64,000 nt of DNA, taken from positions 186,001 to 250,000 of the forward strand of contig CAIVAT010000057.1 in the NCBI GenBank assembly GCA_903903985.1. Direction: 5' to 3'. This DNA is from an uncultured Bacteroidales bacterium. GTDB taxonomy: Bacteria; Bacteroidota; Bacteroidia; Bacteroidales; FEN-979. A program made the translations under genes and the position numbers. This document shows positions 25,670 through 33,393 of the stretch, piece by piece (position 1 is the first letter of the stretch; every line of letters begins with the position of its first letter). The notes beneath the pieces were generated by a model. It had not been told where the DNA came from and did no database searches. It saw only the letters and a list, made by a program, of their open reading frames with translations.

Positions 25670-25677
25670 TAACTTTG
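25670..25677 (+). promoter_or_regulatory. -7 box (TAACTTTG) of the methyltransferase gene
   Basis: TAACTTTG fits TAnnTTTG and is 39 bp upstream of the start at 25717, in the divergent gap with dnaG. Confidence 0.55.
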
Positions 25678-25716
25678 TGTTTGGATCGTATTTATTAACC
25701 TATTTCTGATTTAAGC

Positions 25717-26658
25717 ATGGAACTCCTTACTTCCACCGACTGGAACGAATATGAACTGATCGATACCGGTAACCGTGAAAAGCTGGAGCGGTTCGGGAAA
25801 TATATCCTGATCCGTCCCGAGCCCCAGGCCGTGTGGCAGAAAGCGCTGCCTGAGAGCGAATGGGAAAAACTCAATCACGCCCGGTATGTGCGCATGAAGG
25901 GCAAAAAAACCGCCGGCGATGAATTCGAGCGTGGATCATGGATCAGAAAACCGAAGATGCCTGATCAGTGGACGATCGGGTACAAATACAAGCAGATGAA
26001 CCTGAATTTCAGGCTTGGCCTGACTGCTTTTGGCCATATCGGGGTATTTCCGGAGCAGGCCATCAACTGGAACTACATTTACGATGTAATTACTCAAAAT
26101 GCAAAGATCAAAACCGAAGAAACTTCAGCAGATGTCTCACACGGTACGCGTCATGCGTCACGAGTTTTGAATCTGTTTGCATACACTGGCGGCGCTTCCC
26201 TGGCAGCAAAGGCAGCCGGAGCGGATGTGGTGCATGTGGACTCCGTAAAACCCGTGATCACCTGGGCCAAAGAGATGATGGAAGCCAGCGGACTTGACAA
26301 CATCCGATGGGTGGTGGAGGACGCCATGAATTTTGTCCGCCGTGAAGTAAAGCGCGGCAACCGCTACGATGGCATTATCCTCGATCCCCCGGCTTACGGA
26401 AGAGGCCCCGACGGAGAGAAATGGATCCTTGAGGATTCCATCGATGAAATCATAGCGGTTTGCAAGCAATTGCTGGAACCCGATCGGGGTTTCTTTGTCC
26501 TCAGTTTATATTCCATGGGTTTTTCAGCATTGATCCCTGAGAACCTTGTTAAAACCCGTTTTGGTGAAATACCCGGGATGGAATCGGGCGAATTCTATTT
26601 CCCCGACCGGGCCAGCCGAAAGCTTCCGCTGGGAACTTTTCTGAGGTTTGCAAGATAA
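25717..26658 (+). CDS. class I SAM-dependent methyltransferase of the RlmI/RlmK (COG1092) type
   Basis: A 313-residue Rossmann-fold methyltransferase. Motif I is VLNLFAYTGGASLAAKAAGA, then VVHVDSVKPVITWAKEMMEASGL, and the catalytic motif IV is IILDPPAYGRGPDG. The NADPPAY-like motif suits base methylation of nucleic acid, most likely rRNA. There is no N-terminal PUA domain, unlike RlmI. Between the first strand-helix region and motif I the sequence TEETSADVSHGTRHAS is encoded by a heptamer array (26138-26165) and is probably a recent in-frame insertion in a linker. The stop codon is 1 bp from the left inverted repeat of the DUF559 element. Confidence 0.85.
   Translation: MELLTSTDWNEYELIDTGNREKLERFGKYILIRPEPQAVWQKALPESEWEKLNHARYVRMKGKKTAGDEFERGSWIRKPKMPDQWTIGYKYKQMNLNFRLGLTAFGHIGVFPEQAINWNYIYDVITQNAKIKTEETSADVSHGTRHASRVLNLFAYTGGASLAAKAAGADVVHVDSVKPVITWAKEMMEASGLDNIRWVVEDAMNFVRREVKRGNRYDGIILDPPAYGRGPDGEKWILEDSIDEIIAVCKQLLEPDRGFFVLSLYSMGFSALIPENLVKTRFGEIPGMESGEFYFPDRASRKLPLGTFLRFAR
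26138..26165 (+). repeat. heptamer tandem array (4 units, CACGCGT type) inside the methyltransferase gene
   Basis: Four consecutive 7-mers of degenerate sequence CACGCGT (CACACGG, TACGCGT, CATGCGT, CACGAGT in order). They encode the linker around SHGTRHAS. The same heptamer in cleaner form occurs in ispG on the other strand (44066-44087). Confidence 0.6.
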
Positions 26659-26659
26659 G

Positions 26660-26700
26660 CACCTCAACCCCCGACCCCTTCTCCTGAAGGAGAAGGGGAG
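26660..26700 (+). repeat. left 41-bp inverted repeat of the DUF559 element
   Basis: Begins CACCTCAACCCCCGACC and contains a 10-bp stem CCCCTTCTCC with loop TGAA and GGAGAAGGGG (26675-26698). It is an exact reverse complement of 27133-27173 over all 41 bases. It begins one base after the stop codon of the methyltransferase gene. Confidence 0.95.
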
Positions 26701-26701
26701 C

Positions 26702-26722
26702 GTGAATATTGAATAGTTAATT
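26702..26722 (+). repeat. short heptamer array upstream of the DUF559 gene
   Basis: Three 7-mers (GTGAATA, TTGAATA, GTTAATT) directly follow the left inverted repeat and precede the DUF559 start by 9 bp. Similar to the array at 49449-49476. Confidence 0.45.
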
Positions 26723-26731
26723 TTTTTATTG

Positions 26732-27169
26732 ATGGCTTATTTAGGAAAGACGAGGGATTTTTTGTTGCATCTCGATGCGTCGGATGAGACTTTCCAGAGA
26801 GCACATGTGTTGCGACATTCGATGACAGAGGCCGAAAAATTGCTTTGGGCAGCGTTGAAAAATCGTAAGCTGGATGGTTTGAAATTTCGCAGGCAACACC
26901 CATTGCATTTGTATATTGCCGATTTTTACTGCCATGAAAAACGTCTGATTATTGAAGTTGACGGAGGAATTCACAACAAGTCGGAGATTAGGGAACATGA
27001 TGAAAACCGCACGGCTGAATTTGACCGCCTGGGAATAACCGTGATCCGGTTCACAAATGAACAAATAACACAAACCATCGATAAAGTGCTTGAAGAGATA
27101 AATTCACATATACAGTCCATGGAGTTCCCAAACTCCCCTTCTCCTTCAGGAGAAGGGGTCGGGGGTTGA
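26732..27169 (+). CDS. DUF559 protein (Vsr/restriction-endonuclease-like fold)
   Basis: A 145-residue protein of the DUF559 family, related to very-short-patch-repair and PD-(D/E)XK nucleases. It has the family motifs LRHSMTEAEKLLWAALKNRKLDGLKFRRQHP (in two halves), YIADFYCHEKRLIIEVDGGIHN, with catalytic-type D (IADFY), E and D (IEVDGG), and DRLGITVIRFTNEQI. Nuclease activity is not proven for most members. The last 11 residues (SPSPSGEGVGG) are encoded by the right inverted repeat, and the TGA stop lies inside it. Start ATG at 26732, directly after an in-frame TTG. The same C-terminal motif is found in the in-frame inserts in HemW and the GT9 protein, which links this gene to the dispersed palindromes. 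Confidence 0.88.
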   Translation: MAYLGKTRDFLLHLDASDETFQRAHVLRHSMTEAEKLLWAALKNRKLDGLKFRRQHPLHLYIADFYCHEKRLIIEVDGGIHNKSEIREHDENRTAEFDRLGITVIRFTNEQITQTIDKVLEEINSHIQSMEFPNSPSPSGEGVGG

Positions 27170-27173
27170 GGTG
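27133..27173 (-). repeat. right 41-bp inverted repeat of the DUF559 element
   Basis: Exact reverse complement of 26660-26700. It carries the last 11 codons and the stop (TGA at 27167-27169) of the DUF559 gene. Confidence 0.95.
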
Positions 27174-27275
27174 ATTCCTTCAGGAGAAGGGGTCGGGGGT
27201 TGAGGTGATTCCTTCAGGAGAAGGGGTCGGGGGTTGAGGTGATTCTTTCAGGTAAACCGGTCGGGAAGTGAGATA
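27143..27275 (+). repeat. 34-bp tandem repeat extending the right inverted repeat
   Basis: The unit starting CCTTCAGGAGAAGGGGTCGG recurs at 27143, 27177 and 27211 with a constant period of 34 bp and near identity, and a decayed fourth copy starts at 27245 (CTTTCAGG). It lies between the DUF559 stop and the hemW stop at 27278. No unique spacers separate units, so it is not a CRISPR array. Confidence 0.9.
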
Positions 27276-27277
27276 AG

Positions 27278-28546
27278 CTATTCCGCTACAAACAATTCAC
27301 TGGCAATCCTGTCGGCAAACAATTTTCCTTCATCCGTCAGAAAATAAACACCTGCGCGTTCTGTCAGCAATCCCTGCTGAACAAACGACACGGCACTTTT
27401 CATGACCGATTCGTAATTCGTAATCCGCAATTCATAAATTTTTTTCTCCAGCCCGCATCCCCACATCGTGCGCAGCGACGTCATCACGTATTCGTTGTAC
27501 TTCTGCATACTGGTCAATAATTCTTCTTCGCAGATGCTTTCACTTTTTTCGATGCCGAGGATATATTGCGTCAGGTTTGAAACGTTCCATCGCCTGGAAG
27601 CCCCGTTGTAGCTGTGTGCCGATGGTCCAAGGCCCAGGTAGGTTATTCCATTCCAGTAGTTGGTGTTATGAATCGCCTGCCGGCTTGGTTTGCAGAAGTT
27701 TGAAATTTCATATTGAAGAAACCCATGATCCCTGGTGGCTTGCATCAGTATTTTATATTGATCTGCCTGGAATTCATCGCTTACCGGCACAGTTTTTTGT
27801 TTTCCGATCATCCAGGCAAGCGGGGTTTTTGGCTCAACAGTGAGGGCATAGGCCGAGATGTGTGGAATCTCTAATGAAAAAGCAGTTTCAAGGTTTCTGC
27901 GCCATTGTGACGCTGTGGAAGAGGGAATGCCATAAATAAGGTCAATGCTGATGTTTTCGAAACCGGCATCCTGAAGCAGTTTCACGGCCCTGATCGACTG
28001 ACCGGCTGAATGAGACCGGTTCAGATAGGCGAGGTCTTCATCGGAAAAAGATTGTACGCCCAGACTGAACCTGTTGAACCAGGTTTGTTTCAGCTCCGCG
28101 ACATATTCCTCCGTCACGTCATCCGGATTCAACTCCAGGGTTATTTCCAAAGTTGCGGGTATAACGATTCTCCCCTCTCCCGGGGGAGAGGGGTCAGGGG
28201 GTGAGGTATTTCCCCCCCCCCTATTTGGGGAGGGGCCGGGGGTGGGGCATTCGCGTGTCGGAGAGAGGCCCGAAGGTGAGGCAGTTCCCGCAGGGGAAAA
28301 ATCATGGGTTGAGGCGATCATCTCCATCACCTCCTGCAACGCCAGGGGCATGTACAGCGATGGGGTTCCTCCCCCAAAGTAAATGGTATTTATCTGATCG
28401 CCGGCAAGGTATTTGCGGGTCAGGACAATCTCTTTTTTCAAAGAAAGCAGAAATGAACCTTGATATTTCTGTGAAGCAAGTGAAAAGAAGTTACAATAAT
28501 GGCACTTACGCCTGCAAAAGGGGATATGAATGTAGATTCCGGCCAA
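27278..28546 (-). CDS. hemW: HemW-type radical SAM protein (heme chaperone) with an in-frame repeat insertion
   Basis: A 422-residue radical SAM protein starting at a TTG codon (28546), since the family begins MAGIYIHIPFC. It has CRRKCHYCNF (CxxxCxxC), IYFGGGTPSLY, ITLELNPDDVTEEYV, SLGVQSFSDEDLAYLNRSH and IDLIYGIPSSTASQW. HemW inserts heme into target proteins; older names say oxygen-independent coproporphyrinogen oxidase. Family length is about 375-380. The excess comes mainly from about 50 residues between FGGGTPS... helix and EITLELNPDD, rich in Pro/Gly/Ser and encoded by four palindromic repeat units (28169-28319). A second short insert (YELRITNYE) is encoded by a heptamer array at 27409-27436. 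It overlaps nothing; the kinase gene ends 4 bp upstream. Confidence 0.92.
   Translation of the reverse strand: MAGIYIHIPFCRRKCHYCNFFSLASQKYQGSFLLSLKKEIVLTRKYLAGDQINTIYFGGGTPSLYMPLALQEVMEMIASTHDFSPAGTASPSGLSPTRECPTPGPSPNRGGGNTSPPDPSPPGEGRIVIPATLEITLELNPDDVTEEYVAELKQTWFNRFSLGVQSFSDEDLAYLNRSHSAGQSIRAVKLLQDAGFENISIDLIYGIPSSTASQWRRNLETAFSLEIPHISAYALTVEPKTPLAWMIGKQKTVPVSDEFQADQYKILMQATRDHGFLQYEISNFCKPSRQAIHNTNYWNGITYLGLGPSAHSYNGASRRWNVSNLTQYILGIEKSESICEEELLTSMQKYNEYVMTSLRTMWGCGLEKKIYELRITNYESVMKSAVSFVQQGLLTERAGVYFLTDEGKLFADRIASELFVAE
27409..27436 (+). repeat. heptamer tandem array (4 units, ATTCGTA type) inside hemW
   Basis: Four consecutive 7-mers, two perfect ATTCGTA then ATCCGCA and ATTCATA. 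On the hemW strand they encode YELRITNYE. A five-unit array of a related heptamer occurs in an intergenic gap at 33394-33428. Confidence 0.75.
28169..28319 (-). repeat. four-unit palindromic repeat insert within hemW
   Basis: Unit one (28169-28207) contains the near-perfect palindrome CCCCTCTCCC-GG-GGGAGAGGGG at 28172-28193 followed by GTCAGGGGGTGAGG. Three more diverged units follow, ending in GGTGGGGCATT, GGTGAGGCAGTT and GGTTGAGGCGATC. The same palindrome plus GGxGTGAGG layout is found at the DUF559 element. All four units stay in frame with hemW and encode PSPPGEG-type segments. Confidence 0.85.
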
Positions 28547-28550
28547 GACC

Positions 28551-30050
28551 TTATTTTTTCAGGATGATGCGGAAGGTGGTTCCCTTGTTGAGAATCGAAG
28601 ATTTTACAAAGATTTTCCCGGAATGATAATTTTCAACAATCCGTTTGGTGAGGGTGAGTCCCAGCCCCCATCCACGGGCCTTGCTGGTATAACCGGGCCT
28701 GAAAATGGTTTTGAACCTGGATTTTGGGATCCCTTTACCGGTGTCGCTGATATCGATGTGTATATGATCAACATCGTCGCTGATCTCAATGTTCACGCTG
28801 CCATTGCCATCCATGGCATCCACCGCGTTTTTACAGAGATTCTCAATGACCCATTCAAAAAGATGAAGGTTCAGGGGGATCATTATTTCCTGCTCTAACC
28901 CGGGTTTGATATCAAAAATAACTTTTGCGGATATCCTGGAACGGATATAAGAGACCGTATCATGTATCACGGCCACGATATTGGTCTTTTCAAGCCTGGC
29001 GGCAGAACCGATCTTTGAAAACCGGTCGGTGATGGTCTCCAGCCGTTGAACATCTTTCTCAATTTCACGGATGGTTTCTTCGTCCAGGCCCTTTAATTTC
29101 AATAGTTCCATCCAGGCAACCATGGAAGAGAGCGGCGTACCGAGCTGATGGGCTGTTTCCTTGGCCATGCCCACCCATACCTGGTTTTGTTCCGATTTGC
29201 GCGCATAGCTGAACAGCAGGTAGGCGATCAGCAGAAAAACAAAGATCACCCCCAGCTGCACGACCGGATAATATTTCAGCTGGGTGAGCAGAAATGAATC
29301 CTGGTAATAGATATAATGCACCCCGGTATTCGCCAGGTCCACTTTGATGGGTGTATTCTGGGAGGCCATCGATTTCAGTGTTTTCGCCAGCCAGGCTTTA
29401 TCCTGAATTTTATTTTTAGGGATGTTTCCCGACTGATAAACATGTTTTCCGGTACTGTCGGTAATGATAACGGGAACGGAGGCCGAGTTACGGACAACTT
29501 CAGAGAAGAAGGAGCGGATCAGGTCATCCAGGCCCGTTTTCAGCTGAGCAAAAATGTTGGAGTCTTTGTAATACAGATAGATCTTTTTATCCAGGTAATA
29601 GGTAACGATGATGGGTGGATAGACCGAAAACTCTTGCTTTAGCTCACCTTCAAGGATTTTTCCGGACTTGATGTTATAATTCCGGGCATTCATGATCCTT
29701 CCTGTTTCGTCGGTCACAATGACCGGGATGGTATTGTTTTCACCGATGATGCTGAGGAAGAAATTCAGGTCTTCATTAGAGGTTGCCTTAAAAATCCGGC
29801 GCTGTGCTTCCGCCACAATGGAAACCCTTTTGCGTTCCTCGTTCTTGATTTTTTCAAAAAGATCGTTGGTGAAGTTTACCAGGTCGGCTTTTTGATGGAT
29901 CGCGTCGGCCCAGATCTCCACATTTTTCCGTTCATCCTTTCTGATTTCATTAACCAGAATGCTGGTGTAATAAAGTGAAGCGGCAACGATAAGTATGGCA
30001 AAAGCAAACAAAAACAGTTTCCATCGCCTTTTCCTGAGGTATATATCCAC
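28551..30050 (-). CDS. membrane sensor histidine kinase
   Basis: A 499-residue kinase starting at GTG 30050. Spans at about residues 12-34 and 258-280 flank a periplasmic sensor region of about 220 residues with two similar halves (VIVTDETGRIMNARNYNIKSGKI and VIITDSTGKHVYQSGNIPKNKI, each split by a turn). The dimerisation helix carries the phosphoacceptor His301 in KETAHQLGTPLSSMVAW, and the ATPase domain has ENLCKNAVDAM (N box), DTGKGIP (G1), and GWGLGLTLTKRI (G2). No response regulator gene is adjacent, so it is an orphan kinase. It lies 4 bp upstream of hemW and probably shares a transcript. The ligand is unknown. Confidence 0.92.
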   Translation of the reverse strand: MDIYLRKRRWKLFLFAFAILIVAASLYYTSILVNEIRKDERKNVEIWADAIHQKADLVNFTNDLFEKIKNEERKRVSIVAEAQRRIFKATSNEDLNFFLSIIGENNTIPVIVTDETGRIMNARNYNIKSGKILEGELKQEFSVYPPIIVTYYLDKKIYLYYKDSNIFAQLKTGLDDLIRSFFSEVVRNSASVPVIITDSTGKHVYQSGNIPKNKIQDKAWLAKTLKSMASQNTPIKVDLANTGVHYIYYQDSFLLTQLKYYPVVQLGVIFVFLLIAYLLFSYARKSEQNQVWVGMAKETAHQLGTPLSSMVAWMELLKLKGLDEETIREIEKDVQRLETITDRFSKIGSAARLEKTNIVAVIHDTVSYIRSRISAKVIFDIKPGLEQEIMIPLNLHLFEWVIENLCKNAVDAMDGNGSVNIEISDDVDHIHIDISDTGKGIPKSRFKTIFRPGYTSKARGWGLGLTLTKRIVENYHSGKIFVKSSILNKGTTFRIILKK

Positions 30051-30065
30051 CCTTGATGTTAATTT

Positions 30066-30093
30066 AAAGTGTAAAATGTAGAGTGCAAAATCA
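30066..30093 (+). repeat. heptamer tandem array (4 units, AAAGTGT type), intergenic
   Basis: Four 7-mers (AAAGTGT, AAAATGT, AGAGTGC, AAAATCA) in the gap upstream of the kinase gene. It lies within the presumed 5' leader of the kinase-hemW transcript. Confidence 0.55.
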
Positions 30094-30162
30094 GGCTGCC
30101 CTTATTTGCAGCGGCACATATTCGTTAACGTCAATTCATGAATTATATTTTCATCTGGTTAT

Positions 30163-30170
30163 CAAAGGTA
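30163..30170 (-). promoter_or_regulatory. possible -7 box (TACCTTTG) for the kinase-hemW operon
   Basis: TACCTTTG on the minus strand fits the consensus; it would give a leader of about 105 nt before the GTG at 30050 that includes the heptamer array. No -33 element at 19 nt. Confidence 0.4.
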
Positions 30171-30282
30171 TGGGATTTTTATCAGGATAATCGGCGGATT
30201 TGCAGAGAAATCTTCAAAGATGATCGAAAAACAGGCCAGGTTGCCCGAATGTTCTTTATAATTGTACCAAAATTAAACCCAT

Positions 30283-32196
30283 ATGAAAACAAAAACGCTG
30301 TTCATCCTCCTTGTGGGAGGGTTTATAACTGCTTCCCTTTTGCTGGGAGGATGTAAATCAAATAAGCCGGTGATGGCGAGACTGATTCCCCTTGAGGATT
30401 TTTTCAAAAATCCGGAGAAATCACGGTACCAGATTTCGCCTGACGGGAAGCATTTTTCTTACATGGCGCCCTATGAAAAGCGGATGAATATTTTTGTCCA
30501 GGAGATCGGAACGGATAAAGCCGTTCGGCTTACTTCGGAGAAAGACCGCGACATCTCCAGCTATTTCTGGAAAAACCCGACGCGCATCGTCTATCTTAAA
30601 GATACCGGCGGCGATGAGAATTTTAAACTTTACGGCGTAAACATCGATGGATCAAACCTGCAGTGTTTCACCGATTTTCCGAAAGTAAGGACGGAGATTC
30701 TCGATGATCTTTATGACTTTCCTGATGAAATGATCATCGGATTGAACAAGCGCAATCCTGAAGTATTTGATCCCTACCGGTTGAATATTGTTACGGGGAA
30801 AATGACGCAACTTGCTGAAAATCCAGGAAATATACAGGGCTGGATTCTTGATCATGACGGGAAACTGCGTGCTGCCACAGCCATCGTTGACGGCGTGAAC
30901 GCCCAGTTGCTTTACCGGGCAAAGGAAACTGATAAATTCGTTCCGGTGCTTACCACTAATTTCAAAGAGAGCCTTTCCCCGCTCATGTTTACTTTTGATA
31001 ATAAGAATTTATATGCATCATCAAATCTTGGGCGTGATAAAAGCGCGATTGTGATTTTCGATATTGCCAACGGCAAGGAAATTCAAACGCTTTATGAAAA
31101 TAAAGACTATGATGTCAATGATGTAACATGGTCCCGGTTGAAAAAGACCCTGATTTGTGCGAACTATGAATCGTCGAAACAGGAACGGTATTATTTTGAT
31201 AAAGAGGGCAAACAGCTTTTTGAGAAAATCCAGCAGAAAATAGGCAACTACACGTTCAACATTACCTCCCTGACCAGGGCGGAAGATAAATTCATGATCC
31301 GGGCTTACAGTGACCGTTCGATGGGCGGTTATTACGTGTATGACCGCACAAAGGACGATCTTCAGAAAATTGCCGATATCAGTCCCTGGCTTAAGGAGGA
31401 TGAACTTGCCGAAATGGTTCCTGTTGAATACACCGCACGCGACAGTGTCAGGATCCAGGGGTACCTGACCCTTCCCAACGGATATACGATGGAAACCGCA
31501 AAAGATTTACCGGTTGTGGTGAATCCGCATGGCGGGCCATGGGCGCGCGACGGATGGTACTTCAACCCTGAGGTCCAGTTCCTCGCCAACCGGGGATATG
31601 CGATCCTGCAGATGAATTTCAGGGGATCGACCGGGTATGGCCGGGCTTTCTGGGAAAAATCATTCAAGCAATGGGGTAAAACCATGCAGGATGATGTAAC
31701 GGATGGCACCCGTTGGCTGATTGACAAGGGCATTGCAAACCCAAAGAAGATCGCGATCTATGGCGGCAGCTATGGCGGTTATGCCACCCTCCAGGGGTTG
31801 GTACGGGAACCCGATCTGTACGCTGCCGGAGTTGATTACGTTGGCGTTTCAAACCTCTTTACCTTTATGAAAACCATTCCTCCTTACTGGAAACCCATGC
31901 TCGACATGATGTATGAGATGGTTGGCAACCCGCAGGGCGACAGCGTGCAGTTTGTAGCCACTTCTCCGGCCCTGAATGCCGGGAAAATCAAAACGCCCCT
32001 GTTTGTAGCCCAGGGCAAAAATGATCCCCGGGTGAACATCTCCGAATCAAACCAGATCGTGGATGCACTGAAGAAACGCAACATTGCCGTGGAATATATG
32101 GTTAAAGACAATGAAGGCCATGGATTTCACAATGAAGAAAACCGGTTTGATTTTTACCGGTCGATGGAAACGTTTCTTGGGAAACACCTGAAATAA
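30283..32196 (+). CDS. S9-family serine peptidase (prolyl oligopeptidase/DPP type), lipoprotein
   Basis: A 637-residue protein with a lipoprotein signal (lipobox LLGGC, Cys24). Residues about 45-370 form a beta-propeller (ISPDGKHFSYMAPYEKRMNIFV), and residues about 390-637 an alpha/beta-hydrolase with the nucleophile Ser at about 496 (GGSYGGYAT), the segment MNFRGSTGYGRAFW, Asp near 582 (GKNDPRVN) and His near 614 (EGHGFHNEENR). S9 enzymes cleave short peptides, often after proline or with dipeptidyl specificity. As a periplasm- or surface-anchored enzyme it likely feeds peptides to uptake systems. The gene is monocistronic; its neighbours are on the opposite strand. Confidence 0.93.
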   Translation: MKTKTLFILLVGGFITASLLLGGCKSNKPVMARLIPLEDFFKNPEKSRYQISPDGKHFSYMAPYEKRMNIFVQEIGTDKAVRLTSEKDRDISSYFWKNPTRIVYLKDTGGDENFKLYGVNIDGSNLQCFTDFPKVRTEILDDLYDFPDEMIIGLNKRNPEVFDPYRLNIVTGKMTQLAENPGNIQGWILDHDGKLRAATAIVDGVNAQLLYRAKETDKFVPVLTTNFKESLSPLMFTFDNKNLYASSNLGRDKSAIVIFDIANGKEIQTLYENKDYDVNDVTWSRLKKTLICANYESSKQERYYFDKEGKQLFEKIQQKIGNYTFNITSLTRAEDKFMIRAYSDRSMGGYYVYDRTKDDLQKIADISPWLKEDELAEMVPVEYTARDSVRIQGYLTLPNGYTMETAKDLPVVVNPHGGPWARDGWYFNPEVQFLANRGYAILQMNFRGSTGYGRAFWEKSFKQWGKTMQDDVTDGTRWLIDKGIANPKKIAIYGGSYGGYATLQGLVREPDLYAAGVDYVGVSNLFTFMKTIPPYWKPMLDMMYEMVGNPQGDSVQFVATSPALNAGKIKTPLFVAQGKNDPRVNISESNQIVDALKKRNIAVEYMVKDNEGHGFHNEENRFDFYRSMETFLGKHLK

Positions 32197-32249
32197 CCAG
32201 GCGTCCCCGGAAGGGCTGAGTGGAAAATCTGCGTGAACTTTTTCTTGTA

Positions 32250-33353
32250 TCAAACGAATTTTTCCCCTTTTTCCAGCATCACATCATTGACGTACTGCCG
32301 GATTTGCTGTTCATCCGTTTTCCGGCAGATCAGCAATACATTTTCCGACTCAACCACAATAAAATCGTTGAGCCCCTCCAGTACCACCAGTTTTTCCCTG
32401 GGCATGTTGACGATGCAATTCGAAGAATCGTACATCATTACGTTTTTACCGACAATGGTATTGCCATTTTTATCTTTTGACCGGTTTTCATAAAGTGAGC
32501 CCCAGGTTCCCAGGTCGGACCAGCCAAAATCAGCGGCAAGGACATAAACATTGCTGGCGGCCTCCATAACGCCATAGTCGAGGGAGATGCTTTTACAAAC
32601 GGTATACGTACTGGAAATGAATGCTTTCTCCTCTTTGGTTCCATACTTTCCAATCCCGTTTTTGAATAGGGCATCCACATCGGGCAGGTATCTTTCAAAG
32701 GCTTTCATGATGCTTTTGAGCGACCAGATGAATATTCCCGAATTCCAAAGGAAATCGCCGCATTTGAGAAAGGTTTCCGCGAGTTCAAGGTTGGGTTTTT
32801 CTGTAAAAGTTTTAACCTTTTTAATATGTTTTTCCTTCGGATAAACATGTTTTTTCCCCGCCACATATTGAATGTATCCGTATCCCGTGTCGGGCCTGCT
32901 GGGGCGGATACCAAGGGTGAGCAGCCAGTCGTTTTTCGTAGCGGCATCAAGGGCCGATTCAATATTGTTTAAAAAAATATCCTCCTTGAGGATGATGTGG
33001 TCGGAAGGGGCCACCACGATCCGGGCATCCGGGTCTCTGCCAAGGATGCAATAATTGGCATAGGCAACACACGGGGCGGTATTTCTGCGCGATGGCTCCA
33101 GCAGGATCTGCTGGGAGGCAAGTTCAGGAATTTGCGTTTGTACCAATGATTTGTAAATTTCATTGGTAACGATGTAAATGTTTTCTTTCGGGCATATCCG
33201 TTTGAACCGTTTGTAGGTTTGCTGAATCAGGGTTTCCCCGGTTCCGAGGATATCAATGAATTGTTTTGGATGGGTTGTCCGGCTCATGGGCCAGAACCTT
33301 GCACCAATGCCACCAGCCATGATCACGCAGTAGTTGTGTTTTGACTTTGCCAT
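32250..33353 (-). CDS. manC: mannose-1-phosphate guanylyltransferase
   Basis: A 367-residue nucleotidyltransferase. The signature GGIGARFWPMSR (residues 14-25) is the GDP-mannose pyrophosphorylase nucleotide loop; further motifs are PCVAYANYCIL, VAPSDHIILKED, TLGIRPSRPDTGYGYIQ, FTEKPNLELAETFL, WNSGIFIWS, and ADFGWSDLGTWGSLYE. It makes GDP-mannose from mannose 1-phosphate and GTP. It is a short form without the phosphomannose isomerase domain, as usual in Bacteroidota. The product feeds the glycan genes in this region and possibly the mannosyltransferase-like protein at 17911-19794. It is monocistronic with its own -7 box upstream. Confidence 0.95.
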   Translation of the reverse strand: MAKSKHNYCVIMAGGIGARFWPMSRTTHPKQFIDILGTGETLIQQTYKRFKRICPKENIYIVTNEIYKSLVQTQIPELASQQILLEPSRRNTAPCVAYANYCILGRDPDARIVVAPSDHIILKEDIFLNNIESALDAATKNDWLLTLGIRPSRPDTGYGYIQYVAGKKHVYPKEKHIKKVKTFTEKPNLELAETFLKCGDFLWNSGIFIWSLKSIMKAFERYLPDVDALFKNGIGKYGTKEEKAFISSTYTVCKSISLDYGVMEAASNVYVLAADFGWSDLGTWGSLYENRSKDKNGNTIVGKNVMMYDSSNCIVNMPREKLVVLEGLNDFIVVESENVLLICRKTDEQQIRQYVNDVMLEKGEKFV

Positions 33354-33375
33354 GACAGAAAGGTTTAAATTTATA

Positions 33376-33383
33376 CAAACATA
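33376..33383 (-). promoter_or_regulatory. -7 box (TATGTTTG) of manC
   Basis: On the minus strand TATGTTTG matches TAnnTTTG, 22 bp before the manC ATG at 33353. The region where a -33 element should be is close to the heptamer array at 33394. Confidence 0.6.
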
Positions 33384-33393
33384 AGGAAAAAGA

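Larger units (their letters stand above)
26660..27275 (+). mobile_element. candidate small mobile unit: DUF559 gene between palindromic inverted repeats
   Basis: A 514-bp unit (26660-27173) consists of 41-bp perfect terminal inverted repeats, a heptamer array, one DUF559 gene, and is extended on the right by tandem truncated copies of the repeat to 27275. The element lies in the gap between a methyltransferase gene and hemW. Related palindromes without the gene occur elsewhere in the window (28169-28319, 37051-37096, 37370-37405, 43155-43192), as expected if the gene product mobilises non-autonomous copies. This is an inference; no target-site duplication could be demonstrated. Confidence 0.55.

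Noticed and set aside
26732-27169. Vsr mismatch endonuclease of a restriction-modification system
   Set aside because: The protein matches DUF559 rather than Vsr proper, and no cytosine methyltransferase gene is nearby; the adjacent methyltransferase is of the rRNA type.
27143-27275. CRISPR-like regular repeat with 34-bp period
   Set aside because: Units are contiguous with no unique spacers, no cas genes are present, and the unit is a fragment of the DUF559-flanking palindrome.
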